A stretch of DNA of 64,000 nucleotides from an uncultured Porphyromonadaceae bacterium (GTDB lineage Bacteria > Bacteroidota > Bacteroidia > Bacteroidales > Muribaculaceae). Made by a program: the position numbers and the translations under genes. The stretch covers positions 1 to 64,000 of the forward strand of contig CABUIO010000002.1 in assembly GCA_902491625.1 (NCBI GenBank), given 5' to 3'. The notes under the pieces were generated by a model. That model was given only the letters and a program-made list of their open reading frames with translations, searched no databases and was not told where the DNA came from. Of this stretch, positions 36,950-46,371 are shown piece by piece (positions within the stretch are counted from its first letter, which is position 1; each line of letters begins with the position of its first letter).

Positions 36950-38142
36950 ACGATATCATACGCCGTCTGCTGCGGCGCAACCTCAGCAAGACCCAGCTCG
37001 CCGGTTTCATCCTCGCAAACATCGCCGGCATAGCCATCATTATCCTCGGCATACAGTTCTATGAGGACGCCAGACCGCTCTGGAACGACGAAGACAGCTT
37101 CATCCGCAAGGACTATCTCGTCATCAACAAACAGGTGACCGCCGGAACGACCTGGGGCACCGACTCCTCATCCTTTTCCGAAGAGGAAATCGCCGACATC
37201 GGCGCACAGCCGTGGGTGCGCAAAGTCGGCAAATTCACCTCAGCCGACTATCGGCTCTACGCCTCCCTCGCGCAGGAAGGCGCCCGCAAGATGAGCACAT
37301 ACCTCTTCTTCGAGTCCATCCCGTCCGAATTCATCGACGTAGCCGACGACCAGTGGAGCTACAAGCCCGGCGACGACACGGTACCCATCATCATCTCCAA
37401 AGACTACCTGAGCCTCTACAACTTCGGCTTCGCCGGCACCGTCGGTATGCCGCAGCTATCCGAAAACACCATCTCCTCCGTGCCTCTCACCATCAGGGTC
37501 AGTCCCGACAACGGACTTCCCGAACGCACCTTCAACGGCCGCATAGTCGGATTCTCCAACCGCCTCAACACCATCCTCGTCCCCGAGGAATTCATGCAGT
37601 GGAGCAACGCCACATACTCCTCCAGGCCCTCGGCACACCCCTCGCGCCTCATCCTCGACGTCAGCTCCCCCGGCGACGTCCGCATCAAGGACTACATGAG
37701 CGCCCACGACTATGAGATCGCCGGAGACAAAGGCAACAGCACAGCAGCCTACCTCATCAACGTCATCACGGCCGTCATCCTCACTGTCGGCATCGTCATC
37801 ACACTTCTGAGCTTCTTCATCCTGCTGCTATCCATTTCGCTGCTCATACAGAAGAACGCACGCAAGATGCACTCCCTCATCATGCTCGGCGTCGATCTGC
37901 GCGACATCGCGCGTCCATATATCGCCCTTGTCATGGGCGTCAACGCCATCAGCTACCTCCTCTCCGCCGGAGCCATGTTCATCTTCCGCTCGCTCTACCT
38001 CGAACAGTTCCGCGCCATGGGAGTGAAAGCCACCGAACCCTGGACAGCCCTTGTCCTCGGCCTTGTCATCACGATCCTGCTCACCATCTTCAGCATCATA
38101 AGCATCAACCGCAAGATCCGCGCCTCCTTCTACCTCCACTGA
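36946..38142 (+). CDS. ABC transporter permease, MacB/FtsX-like
   Basis: A 398-residue permease. One N-terminal helix (~20-38), a ~240-residue extracytoplasmic domain, then three C-terminal helices (~268-292, ~320-342, ~365-385), the four-helix plan of MacB/LolC/FtsX. ATG 36946 overlaps the ATPase stop; an upstream frame to 36676 is only a shadow of the ATPase gene. Such systems use periplasmic domains for mechanotransmission or lipoprotein release rather than import. Substrate unknown. Confidence 0.82.
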   Translation: MNDIIRRLLRRNLSKTQLAGFILANIAGIAIIILGIQFYEDARPLWNDEDSFIRKDYLVINKQVTAGTTWGTDSSSFSEEEIADIGAQPWVRKVGKFTSADYRLYASLAQEGARKMSTYLFFESIPSEFIDVADDQWSYKPGDDTVPIIISKDYLSLYNFGFAGTVGMPQLSENTISSVPLTIRVSPDNGLPERTFNGRIVGFSNRLNTILVPEEFMQWSNATYSSRPSAHPSRLILDVSSPGDVRIKDYMSAHDYEIAGDKGNSTAAYLINVITAVILTVGIVITLLSFFILLLSISLLIQKNARKMHSLIMLGVDLRDIARPYIALVMGVNAISYLLSAGAMFIFRSLYLEQFRAMGVKATEPWTALVLGLVITILLTIFSIISINRKIRASFYLH

Positions 38143-38206
38143 CCCTCCCGCGGCGCAGGAAAGGCCTGCAAGGCCGACACATCAATAGCCCGAAACAGAG
38201 ACAAAA

Positions 38207-38411
38207 GCGCCGAGCCGGAGGTTCGGTCGTATTACCAACCGCGGCCTTCAGGCCGTGGAAAGACATCACCTCGCAAAATCAGTCGCGGAGCGACGTCGTG
38301 CGGTATAGACTTTACCATACACGCATCGCTCCGCGACGCGTTATCTCATATTGCAGCCTCTCCACGGCCTGAAGGCCGCGGTTGGCAACACAGACAGACC
38401 TTCGGCCTGTC
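38207..38411. repeat. Fold-back repeat B2
   Basis: The second copy of the family-B element, same order of nested arms as 21449-21656, including CGGCCTTCAGGCCG and GTCGCGGAGCGACG. Just before it, ~38153-38200 holds AGGCCTGCAAGGCC and AATAGCCCG, which recur near 46510 (family D). It ends 396 bases before the susC start. Confidence 0.85.
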
Positions 38412-38807
38412 TACACCTCCGCCGACTTTGACACTGTTTCTCAATAAAGATTGTTCTTCATCGTTCGCCAATCACTTTACGATGCATCTGTTAATTATTG
38501 TTAAAATTGTTAATATCGAAAACATTTCAAAAAGCAACATTAGGTTTTTATCACATTTTTTAGCAATTTTGTCGCTGATTTTGTGTCACAGATGGCGACA
38601 TCGTTACATCCGGTCATGAGAACTCGATATAGCAGCTACGTTAACTATATGATAATGCGGGCAAAAGGACTGCCGACTCTACGGCGCCCCATTGTCCAAG
38701 GCCGAGAGCGTGTGCTCCACTCCGACGCAATATCGTAACCCGAAATAGAAAATAGAGACAAATAACAATATCAATAACCTAAATGTAGAACTAAATTGTA
38801 TTCTTGC
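38412..38807. other. susC upstream region, no gene
   Basis: About 400 bases rich in A/T at 38421-38580 and mixed later. I see no full consensus promoter; near matches are TAAAATTG (38502-38509) and CAATTTTG (38564-38571). A 27-codon ORF at 38655-38738 is the only frame of note. The long leader and lack of a housekeeping promoter suit a regulated susC promoter. Confidence 0.5.
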
Positions 38808-41800
38808 ATGAAAAACTTATGTTTTCACTTGAATCGAAAATTCTGGGTCACACTCGCTATGGTGATGGCTTTGAGTTTTCCCGCTTTAGCTCAGAAAATC
38901 ACCGTTCACGGCCATGTGACTGATGAAACGGGCGAAGAGCTAATCGGTGCCTCCGTCATGGAAAAAGGCACCCAGAACGGTACAGCTACCGACTTCGAAG
39001 GCAACTTCCAGCTCAACGTGGCTCCTACCGCAACACTCGTGGTGTCTTATGTAGGCTACGACCCTGTGGAAGTGGCTGTCGACGGACGCACTAATGTCAA
39101 CATCAGCATGAAGTCAGCCGGAACGACTCTCGATGACCTCGTGGTTATCGGTTACGGTAGTGTCAAGAAATCCGACGCCACCGGTTCGGTTGCCGTGATC
39201 CAGCCCGACGACATCTCCGAAGGCATCTCGACTTCGGCTCAGGATCTGCTCACCGGCGCAAGCCCCGGTGTCGTTGTGACTTCCGGCGGCGGTAGCCCTG
39301 AAGGCGGCGCTACTATCCGTATCCGCGGCGGCTCCTCGCTCTCCGCTTCCAACGACCCTCTGATCGTGCTCGACGGTGTGCCTCTGGCCAACGACGGTGT
39401 TCAGGGTATGGCCAACCCTCTGGCCATGATCTCGCCTGACAACATCGAGAGCATGACCGTCCTAAAGGATGCTTCCGCTACCGCCATCTATGGTAGCCGC
39501 GCTTCCAACGGTGTCATCATCATCACCACAAAGAAAGGTAAGACCGGTCGTCCGCAGGTCAACTTCTCTGCCAACGTAAGCGTCAACACAGCCCGCAAGA
39601 CTTGGGACGTGCTCAACGCAAGCCAGTTCACCGACCTCTACAATAGCTATTATGCCAACAACGAGGAGGCTCTCGGCCAGCTCGGCACTACCAGCACTGA
39701 CTGGCAGAAAGAGGTGCTCCGCACTTCCGTTTCCCAGGACTACGCCCTGAGCATCGGCGGTACTGTTGGTTTCCTCCCCTATCGCGTCAGCGGTACATAC
39801 ACGATGAACAACGGTATCCTCAAGGATTCCCAGATGCAGCGTGTCACAGCAGGCATCAACCTCAATCCTAAATTCTTCGACGGTCTGCTTCAGATCAACG
39901 CAAACGTCAAGGGTTACTACGTTCGCAACCGCTTCTCCGACGAGGGCGCCGTGGGAGCTGCCGTGGCTTTCAACCCAACAGTCCCCGTGATGAGCAACAT
40001 CGCTTCCGGCAACCCCGACTTCCCCTACTTCTACAACGGATACACAACAATCACTACCGACGCGTTCAACTCCTACAACATCAACGGTACGGTCAACCCG
40101 CTCGCAGTGATCAAGAGCCGCGACGACCTCGCTAACGTTTACCGCAGCAACGGTAACCTCCAGATCGACTACGCATTCCACTTCCTCCCCGACCTGCACG
40201 CCAACCTCAACCTCGGTTACGACGTCAGCAAGTCCAACGAGCACATCTACATGCAGCAGAACTCGCCCCGCGCCTGGGACGAGGCTCACCAGAACGGTGC
40301 CGGCACACACTACAGCGTGTATGAGCTCCGCCGCAACACCCTCCTCGATTTCTATCTCAACTACAAGAAAGAGGTCGAGAGCATCTACTCGATGTTCGAC
40401 ATCATGGCCGGTTACTCCTGGCAGCGTTTTGACGCTCACGGACGCAACAACGGCACTGTGTTCACATCCTACGGCTTCGCAAGCCCCGCTTCCACAGGTG
40501 GTGTCCTCACAATCGACGAGAGCACAGCCGCTCCCGGCACACACCTCAGCCCCGAATACTTCTGGTCGACAGGTAACCTGATGCTCGTCAGCTTCTTCGG
40601 CCGTCTCAACTATTCGTTCAAAGACACATACCTCCTTACCTTCACTCTCCGCGACGACGGTACTTCCCGCTTCAGCAAGGACAACCGCTGGGGTCTCTTC
40701 CCCTCTGTAGCCCTCGGATGGAAGCTCATCAACATGCCTTTCATGGAGAGCGCTCGCGAGAACATGAACGAGTTCAAGCTCCGTCTCGGATGGGGTATCA
40801 CAGGTCAGCAGAGCGTGGGCGGCTACTTCCCCTACATGGCTGTCTACAACCAGAGCACACAGGGTTCCTACTATCCCAACCTCTACACAGGTTCCTACGT
40901 TGACGCCGATGGCAATGTCATCTCCAACACTCTCTATCCCGGTGTCTACAATCCCAACCTGAAATGGGAGGAGACAACAACCTGGAACGTCGGTCTTGAC
41001 ATGGGCTGGTGGAACAACCGCCTGAGCGTTGCTCTTGACTGGTATCTCCGCAACTCCAAAGACCTTCTTTCCTACGTGACAGTGGCTCCCGGTGCCGCCA
41101 CATCCAACATGATGGACCAGAACATCGGTACACTCCGCAACATCGGTGTCGAGGCCACAATCAGCGGCAAGCCCGTGATGACCGACGACTTCACTTGGAC
41201 CTCCAGCCTCAACGTGGCCTGGAACAAGAACAAGATCACCAAGCTCAACAACACCGACGATCCCAACTCCTACATCGCAACCGGCGGTATCAGCGGCGGT
41301 ACGGGTAACAACGTACAGGCCCACAAGGTAGGCTATCCCGCTTACACATTCCACCTCTACGAGCAGGTTTACGACGAATACGGAATGCCCATCGAGGGTT
41401 GCTACGTTGACCAGAACGGTGACGGCACAATCGACGACAACGACCGTGTCTTCAAGCACTCCAAAGATCCTAAGGTGACAATGTCCTGGAACAACACCTT
41501 CAGCTACAAGAACTGGGATCTCGGCTTCCAGCTCCGTGCCTCCATCGGCAACTACGTCTACAACGACGTGGCTTCCACACACAGCACACTCAGCGACATG
41601 TACAACACTTCGGGTGTTCACAACCTCATCGACACCGACTTCTACTTCCAGGGCGGTCAGACAACCAACACCTACTACTCCGACTACTGGCTGAGCAACG
41701 CCGGCTTCGTACGCTGTGACAACATCACGCTGGGCTACACATGGACCAACCTGCTCAACGACGCTCTCCGTCTCCGTCTCTACGGTGCGGTTCAGAATCC

Positions 41801-41912
41801 CTTCGTGATCTCGAAGTACAAAGGTCTTGATCCCGAGGTATTCGGAGGTATCGACAACAACATCTATCCCCGTCCTATCACCTTCACCCTTGGTGTGGTG
41901 GCTACATTCTAA
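38808..41912 (+). CDS. SusC/RagA-family TonB-dependent transporter
   Basis: A 1034-residue outer-membrane receptor. Signal peptide ending ALSFPALAQ; carboxypeptidase-like beta domain (~35-110, KITVHGHVTDETGEELIGAS); plug domain with LDDLVVIGYGSVKKSDATGS and the SusC signature near IRIRGGSSLSASNDPLIVLDG; 22-strand barrel to the end (ITFTLGVVATF). Works with the SusD-like lipoprotein to pull oligosaccharides across the outer membrane using TonB energy. The frame can be opened 12 bases earlier at a TTG; ATG 38808 is preferred. Partners with starch-binding modules suggest alpha-glucans. Confidence 0.96.
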   Translation: MKNLCFHLNRKFWVTLAMVMALSFPALAQKITVHGHVTDETGEELIGASVMEKGTQNGTATDFEGNFQLNVAPTATLVVSYVGYDPVEVAVDGRTNVNISMKSAGTTLDDLVVIGYGSVKKSDATGSVAVIQPDDISEGISTSAQDLLTGASPGVVVTSGGGSPEGGATIRIRGGSSLSASNDPLIVLDGVPLANDGVQGMANPLAMISPDNIESMTVLKDASATAIYGSRASNGVIIITTKKGKTGRPQVNFSANVSVNTARKTWDVLNASQFTDLYNSYYANNEEALGQLGTTSTDWQKEVLRTSVSQDYALSIGGTVGFLPYRVSGTYTMNNGILKDSQMQRVTAGINLNPKFFDGLLQINANVKGYYVRNRFSDEGAVGAAVAFNPTVPVMSNIASGNPDFPYFYNGYTTITTDAFNSYNINGTVNPLAVIKSRDDLANVYRSNGNLQIDYAFHFLPDLHANLNLGYDVSKSNEHIYMQQNSPRAWDEAHQNGAGTHYSVYELRRNTLLDFYLNYKKEVESIYSMFDIMAGYSWQRFDAHGRNNGTVFTSYGFASPASTGGVLTIDESTAAPGTHLSPEYFWSTGNLMLVSFFGRLNYSFKDTYLLTFTLRDDGTSRFSKDNRWGLFPSVALGWKLINMPFMESARENMNEFKLRLGWGITGQQSVGGYFPYMAVYNQSTQGSYYPNLYTGSYVDADGNVISNTLYPGVYNPNLKWEETTTWNVGLDMGWWNNRLSVALDWYLRNSKDLLSYVTVAPGAATSNMMDQNIGTLRNIGVEATISGKPVMTDDFTWTSSLNVAWNKNKITKLNNTDDPNSYIATGGISGGTGNNVQAHKVGYPAYTFHLYEQVYDEYGMPIEGCYVDQNGDGTIDDNDRVFKHSKDPKVTMSWNNTFSYKNWDLGFQLRASIGNYVYNDVASTHSTLSDMYNTSGVHNLIDTDFYFQGGQTTNTYYSDYWLSNAGFVRCDNITLGYTWTNLLNDALRLRLYGAVQNPFVISKYKGLDPEVFGGIDNNIYPRPITFTLGVVATF

Positions 41913-41942
41913 TTTCTCTCATCAATACAGAAAATTACAGAT

Positions 41943-43661
41943 ATGAAATCATATATCAGCAAATTCTTCATGGGTGCGGCTCTGCTCTCGATGGTCGGAA
42001 TGACGGCTTGTACCGGCGACCTCGACCAGAACCCGAACGACCCCAAAGTGACTACATCGGCTGACTTCAACAAAGACCCGCAGAAATATCTGGGTGAGGT
42101 GATGGGCAAATGCTACTCCTCGCTTGCAGTCTCGGGTCAGGAAGGCCCCGACGGAGGCTCCGATATCTCCGGTCTCGACGGCGGTACATCAAACTGGACC
42201 CGCGTCATCTTCATGCTCAACGAGTTCACAACCGACGAGGTGACCTGGATCTGGCCCGACGTCGGTGTCTTCGACCTCTGCACAAACACATGGGGCAGCT
42301 CCAACGGTAACCTTTACGGTGCCTACGGTCGTTTCTACACCCACATCGCAGTCTGCAACGACTTCATCCGCACCGTCAACGAGGGCAAGTTCAACCTTGA
42401 CGGCGAACTCCGCGGCCAGGCCGACCAGTTCGTGCTCGAAGCCCGTGCCCTCCGCGACCTCAGCTACTTCTATATCATCGACTTCTTCGGCAACGGTGTC
42501 CGCGCATGGGACGACATGTCTTACGGCGAAGTTCCCCAGCAGGTTTCCCGCAAGGAGCTCTTCGAGCTTGTGACAGCCGATCTTGAGGATGTCCTCGCCA
42601 ACTTCAAGGACAGCAACGTCTACGGCCGCGTAGGCAAGGACGGTGTCGAGGCTCTTCTCTGCCGCTTCTACCTCAACGCCGAGGTCTACACCGGCACAGC
42701 CATGTATGACAAGTGCTGGCAGCACGCCCAGAACATCATCGCTCGCCATAAGGGCGGCGGTTTCCAGGGCAGCGGTCTCGCCAACGACTATCTCGCTCTC
42801 TTCTGCGCAAGCAACGACATGTTCATGCCCGGCGGATCCCTCTCCGCTCAGAACGAGATCCTCTGGGGTGTGCCTTTCCAGTTCCCCTACACCGAGAGCT
42901 ACGGCGGCACACAGTTCCTTATCGCTGCTGCCACAGGTGCATCCTCGATGCCTACAGTCCTCTACGGTCTTAACGCTGACTGGAGCTGTATGCACGCCCG
43001 CGAGCAGTTTGCCGACAAGTTTGACTTCCTCGGCGGTGTCAGCGCCGACGGCCGTACATATCTCTGGTGCACCGAGCAGCAGGGCTTCACCAAAGCCAAC
43101 GACGACTTCTCGACATTCACCAACGGCTATGCTCCCCTCAAATTCACCAACGTAAAGGCCAACAGCGACGGCACAATGCCCCGCCACACTTATAACGATC
43201 CCAATTCCGGCCACACATTCAACTGGGCCGGCATCGGCGACGGCAACAACGGCCTTCCCGTGCAGACCGAGAACTTCGCCTCCACCGACTTCCCCATCAT
43301 CCGTCTTGCCGACGTCTATCTGATGGCAGCCGAGTGCGCTCTCCGTGGCGCCGGCGACGTGAACACCGGTCTACAGTATGTCAACCTCGTCCGCGCCCGC
43401 GCAGGTGTCAGCGCATGGAACACCTCTGAGTTCAACCTCAACAACCTTCTCGACGAGCGCAGCCGCGAGCTCTACTGGGAGAACATCCGCCGCACAGACC
43501 TTATCCGCTTCAACAAATTCACCGGAAGCGCCTACAACTGGGCCTGGAAGAACAATGTCCGCAACGGTGGCGCAATTCCCGACTACATGAAGCTCTTCCC
43601 GCTTCCCTCCGACATTGTCGCAACCTACGGCTCCGCAATGAAGCAGAACCCCGGCTATTAA
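41943..43661 (+). CDS. SusD/RagB-family surface glycan-binding lipoprotein
   Basis: A 572-residue lipoprotein with lipobox GMTAC (Cys23). N-terminal DLDQNPNDP is followed by the TPR-like scaffold and the RagB/SusD C-terminal block (IIRLADVYLMAAECALRGAG, LLDERSRELYWENIRRTDLIRFNKF). It lids the SusC barrel and binds incoming glycan. It starts 30 bases after susC. Specificity cannot be read from sequence with confidence; a starch link comes from the neighbours. Confidence 0.95.
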   Translation: MKSYISKFFMGAALLSMVGMTACTGDLDQNPNDPKVTTSADFNKDPQKYLGEVMGKCYSSLAVSGQEGPDGGSDISGLDGGTSNWTRVIFMLNEFTTDEVTWIWPDVGVFDLCTNTWGSSNGNLYGAYGRFYTHIAVCNDFIRTVNEGKFNLDGELRGQADQFVLEARALRDLSYFYIIDFFGNGVRAWDDMSYGEVPQQVSRKELFELVTADLEDVLANFKDSNVYGRVGKDGVEALLCRFYLNAEVYTGTAMYDKCWQHAQNIIARHKGGGFQGSGLANDYLALFCASNDMFMPGGSLSAQNEILWGVPFQFPYTESYGGTQFLIAAATGASSMPTVLYGLNADWSCMHAREQFADKFDFLGGVSADGRTYLWCTEQQGFTKANDDFSTFTNGYAPLKFTNVKANSDGTMPRHTYNDPNSGHTFNWAGIGDGNNGLPVQTENFASTDFPIIRLADVYLMAAECALRGAGDVNTGLQYVNLVRARAGVSAWNTSEFNLNNLLDERSRELYWENIRRTDLIRFNKFTGSAYNWAWKNNVRNGGAIPDYMKLFPLPSDIVATYGSAMKQNPGY

Positions 43662-43703
43662 TCTCCATTAATCACATCTTAAACAAGTAATTAGATTTCA
43701 GCA

Positions 43704-44570
43704 ATGAAAAAGATATCAATATTAATGGCGCTCGCCCTGCTCATTGGCATCAGCTTCACAAGCTGCAAGCAGGATACGCAGCCGCGTCTGAACAAGCCGA
43801 CCGAGTTTGTGCTCAACACACCTCCCATGGCTGACCAGACATATATCCTGTCGCCCGAAAACGGAGTAGATCTCACCGTTTCGCAGCCCAACTACGGACT
43901 CGGCGTGGTGACAAGCTATCAGACCCAGATCTCCCTCACAGAGGACTTCGCCAAATTCGAGAACATCGAGAGCATCTCCAACCAGGCCAAGATCAACATC
44001 ACAGGCGAGGAGATGGCACAGGCAATGTGCAAGCTCATGGGCTATGTCAGCAACGACACCGAGAATCTCTTCTCGCCCGAGGCACGCACAGTCTATGTAC
44101 GCGTCCGCGCCTACATCCCCAACACCGATTACAGCGACATCACATCCAACACCATCAAGCTTGCCATCAAGCCTTACAAGGCTGTCAAGCTCCCCGCACG
44201 TCTCTACGTGATCGGCCAGGTGAGCGGATGGGACATCAACAACGGCGCTGTCTTCATCGAAGAGCCTGTCAACGGTGTCGGAGGCAAGGTCTTCGTCGGT
44301 ACAGTCGACATGTCGGCTGAGGACGCAGCCGGTGGCTTCCGCTTCTACACCGCCCTCGGTTCGTGGGGCGACAACGGCCAGCTCCCCTCCATCGGCCCCA
44401 ATGCCAACGACGGCGACAACGCTTCCGTAACGGTTGACGAAGCCGGTGTCTACAAAGGCAACTGCGTAGCCGGCAAGGGTAACTGGAACATCACCAACTG
44501 GGAAGGCGGCGCAATGAAGATGACCGTCGACCTCAACACAATGAAGGTGATCTTCGAGAAGGCAGAGTAA
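43704..44570 (+). CDS. SusE-like starch-binding lipoprotein
   Basis: A 288-residue lipoprotein, lipobox TSC (Cys21). Residues ~25-155 form the SusE outer-membrane Ig-like domain (PTEFVLNTPPMADQTYILSP). Residues ~166-288 are one carbohydrate-binding module of the SusE/SusF type, opening LYVIGQVSGWDINNGA, the aromatic YxxGxxxGW pattern that lines starch-binding sites. It is shorter than B. thetaiotaomicron SusE, having one module. Located on the cell surface; retains alpha-glucan near SusCD. Confidence 0.88.
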   Translation: MKKISILMALALLIGISFTSCKQDTQPRLNKPTEFVLNTPPMADQTYILSPENGVDLTVSQPNYGLGVVTSYQTQISLTEDFAKFENIESISNQAKINITGEEMAQAMCKLMGYVSNDTENLFSPEARTVYVRVRAYIPNTDYSDITSNTIKLAIKPYKAVKLPARLYVIGQVSGWDINNGAVFIEEPVNGVGGKVFVGTVDMSAEDAAGGFRFYTALGSWGDNGQLPSIGPNANDGDNASVTVDEAGVYKGNCVAGKGNWNITNWEGGAMKMTVDLNTMKVIFEKAE

Positions 44571-44596
44571 TCGCTGAATCAAATTTCAACTAAAGC

Positions 44597-44650
44597 CGCG
44601 GACGCCGAGGCAGGCGTCGCGACCACGGCATCTGAGCCACGGCGTCCGCG
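44597..44650 (+). promoter_or_regulatory. Intercistronic hairpin between susE- and susF-like genes
   Basis: CGCGGACGCCG (44597-44607) and CGGCGTCCGCG (44640-44650) form a perfect 11-bp stem with a 32-base loop in the 106-base gap. No T-run follows. It may set the ratio of the two messages. Confidence 0.6.
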
Positions 44651-44676
44651 ACCGAATAAAAAGAAAAACTAAACAG

Positions 44677-46104
44677 ATGAAAAAATTAGGTATATTTTGT
44701 GCAGCTCTTCTTGCGTTGGGATTTGCTTCCTGCGACGACAAGTCGGATCTCGGCATCGCCCAGACAAATCCGCAAGAGACTGTCATGTCGGCCAACGGCG
44801 TAACCGTTGACTTCGGTTCAGGCATCGCAGGCAACGCCCTCGACCTCAACAACTACCTGAACTACAATGAGAACAAACCCGGCACTCCCATTCCGGTGAT
44901 CAAACTCACAGAGGCTAAGGATCTCCCCGAAGGAGCAAATGTAAGCTTCACTATGGAGCTCGCTGACAACGAGAACTTCAACAACGCAACCACACTCGCC
45001 GTGACCGACGGTTGTGTCAGCCCCGAAGAGTGGGATCTTTGGTTCCGCAGCGCTCTCGGCAAATCCCCCAAGGCAAAAGACAACTGGGTACGCTTCGCTG
45101 CTTACATCGCCTACGACGGCCAGCTCAGCCGCGTCGGCACAGAGAACACATGGTTCGCTGCAAAGAAGCTCACCGTCACTCCCATTCCTCTTGACATCAC
45201 CATCGAGGATGCATACTACCTCATCGGTACCATCAACGACTGGGCTCTCGCTCCCGACTATGCCTTCAAGCACAATGACTCGATGAGCGTCTACGACGAT
45301 CCCAACTTCACGATCACAGTGGAGATCACCGAAGAGCAGGCTGCTGCCGGATGGTGGTGGAAGGTCGCTTCCAAGAGCGCTGTCGACGCAGCTAACTGGG
45401 ACGGCATCATCCTCGGCCCCGAAGCCAATGGCGACGAGAACCTCGAGGGTATGCTTGTTGACGTCAACGCTCAGGCAGGCTGCATCAAGGAGGCCGGTAC
45501 GTTCATGCTCACGATCAACCTCATGGACATGACCTACTCCTACAAGAAGCTCAGCTACCTCTACACTCCCGGCAACTCCAACGGATGGAGCCAGGCCGAC
45601 AGCCAGCTCCTCAGCTACGACGCAGAGGCAGGCATCTACAAAGGCCTTGCTTATCTCGACGGTGAATTCAAGTTCTCAAACCAGGCAGACTGGAACGGCA
45701 CCAACTACGGCTCCACAGGTGTGGAAGGCGAGCTCAGCACCGATGGCGGCGCCGGCAACCTCACAGCCGAGGCAGGTCTCTACTACATCGAGGTGAATGT
45801 CGACGAGCTTACCTACAAGATGACACCCATCACCACATGGGGCATGATCGGCGACTTCAACAGCTGGGGCTCATCCGAGGCTCTGACTCCCTCCGCCGAC
45901 TTCCTCACTTGGACCGGCACACTTACCATTCCTTCTGACGGCGGCTGGAAGTTCCGCGCAAACGACGGCTGGGACATCAACCTCGGCGGCGCACTCAGCA
46001 ACCTCACATGGGGCGGCGACAACATCATGTCGGGCGCAGGCACATACGACGTGACTCTGAATCTCGCCACACTTCCCTACACAGCTACAGTCGTGAAGAA
46101 ATAA
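44677..46104 (+). CDS. SusF/SusE-like starch-binding lipoprotein, three modules
   Basis: A 475-residue lipoprotein (MKKLGIFCAALLALGFASC, Cys19). An N-terminal SusE-type Ig domain (~25-170) is followed by three binding modules starting YYLIGTINDWA (~180), YLYTPGNSNGWS (~295) and WGMIGDFNSWGSS (~388). Each has the aromatic Gly-Trp signature of SusE/SusF starch-binding modules. Last gene of the locus, followed by a terminator. No glycosidase is encoded in this operon, so cleavage must come from enzymes elsewhere. Confidence 0.88.
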   Translation: MKKLGIFCAALLALGFASCDDKSDLGIAQTNPQETVMSANGVTVDFGSGIAGNALDLNNYLNYNENKPGTPIPVIKLTEAKDLPEGANVSFTMELADNENFNNATTLAVTDGCVSPEEWDLWFRSALGKSPKAKDNWVRFAAYIAYDGQLSRVGTENTWFAAKKLTVTPIPLDITIEDAYYLIGTINDWALAPDYAFKHNDSMSVYDDPNFTITVEITEEQAAAGWWWKVASKSAVDAANWDGIILGPEANGDENLEGMLVDVNAQAGCIKEAGTFMLTINLMDMTYSYKKLSYLYTPGNSNGWSQADSQLLSYDAEAGIYKGLAYLDGEFKFSNQADWNGTNYGSTGVEGELSTDGGAGNLTAEAGLYYIEVNVDELTYKMTPITTWGMIGDFNSWGSSEALTPSADFLTWTGTLTIPSDGGWKFRANDGWDINLGGALSNLTWGGDNIMSGAGTYDVTLNLATLPYTATVVKK

Positions 46105-46133
46105 TCTTCACCCGTACATAACCTCATTTCCAA

Positions 46134-46170
46134 GAGAGGCGGACATCATCGCGGTGTCCGCCTCTCAATT
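46134..46170 (+). terminator. Terminator of the sus-like operon
   Basis: GAGAGGCGGACA (46134-46145) pairs perfectly with TGTCCGCCTCTC (46155-46166) across a 9-base loop, followed by AATTTTC. It lies 30 bases after the last sus-like stop codon. Confidence 0.8.
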
Positions 46171-46213
46171 TTCATCGCCTTCAGGAAGACAAAAAAAGAA
46201 AATTTCAAAAAAA

Positions 46214-46245
46214 TTTGGAAATGGCGCCGAAACGCATTAACTTTG
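46214..46245 (+). promoter_or_regulatory. Promoter of tRNA-Tyr
   Basis: TTTG (46214-46217), a 20-base spacer and TAACTTTG (46238-46245), a full consensus match 13 bases before the tRNA. Confidence 0.85.
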
Positions 46246-46258
46246 CAGACGCAAACAA

Positions 46259-46341
46259 GGGCGAATACCAGAGTGGCCAAATGGGGCAGACTGTAAATCT
46301 GCTGGTTTATACCTTCGGTGGTTCGAATCCATCTTCGCCCA
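46259..46341 (+). tRNA. tRNA-Tyr (anticodon GTA)
   Basis: An 83-nt class II cloverleaf: acceptor GGGCGAA/TTCGCCC, anticodon stem CAGA/TCTG with loop CTGTAAA (anticodon GTA), a long variable arm as in bacterial tRNA-Tyr, T-loop TTCGAAT and discriminator A. CCA is not encoded. Confidence 0.95.
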
Positions 46342-46371
46342 CGTAATAATTCCTCAAATAACTTAACACAG

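Noticed and set aside
39462..41621. A 719-codon open frame antisense to susC
   Set aside because: Its translation is Val/Cys/His-rich with no domain, and it mirrors the susC frame. The absence of stops comes from strong codon bias in susC (few TTA, CTA and TCA codons).
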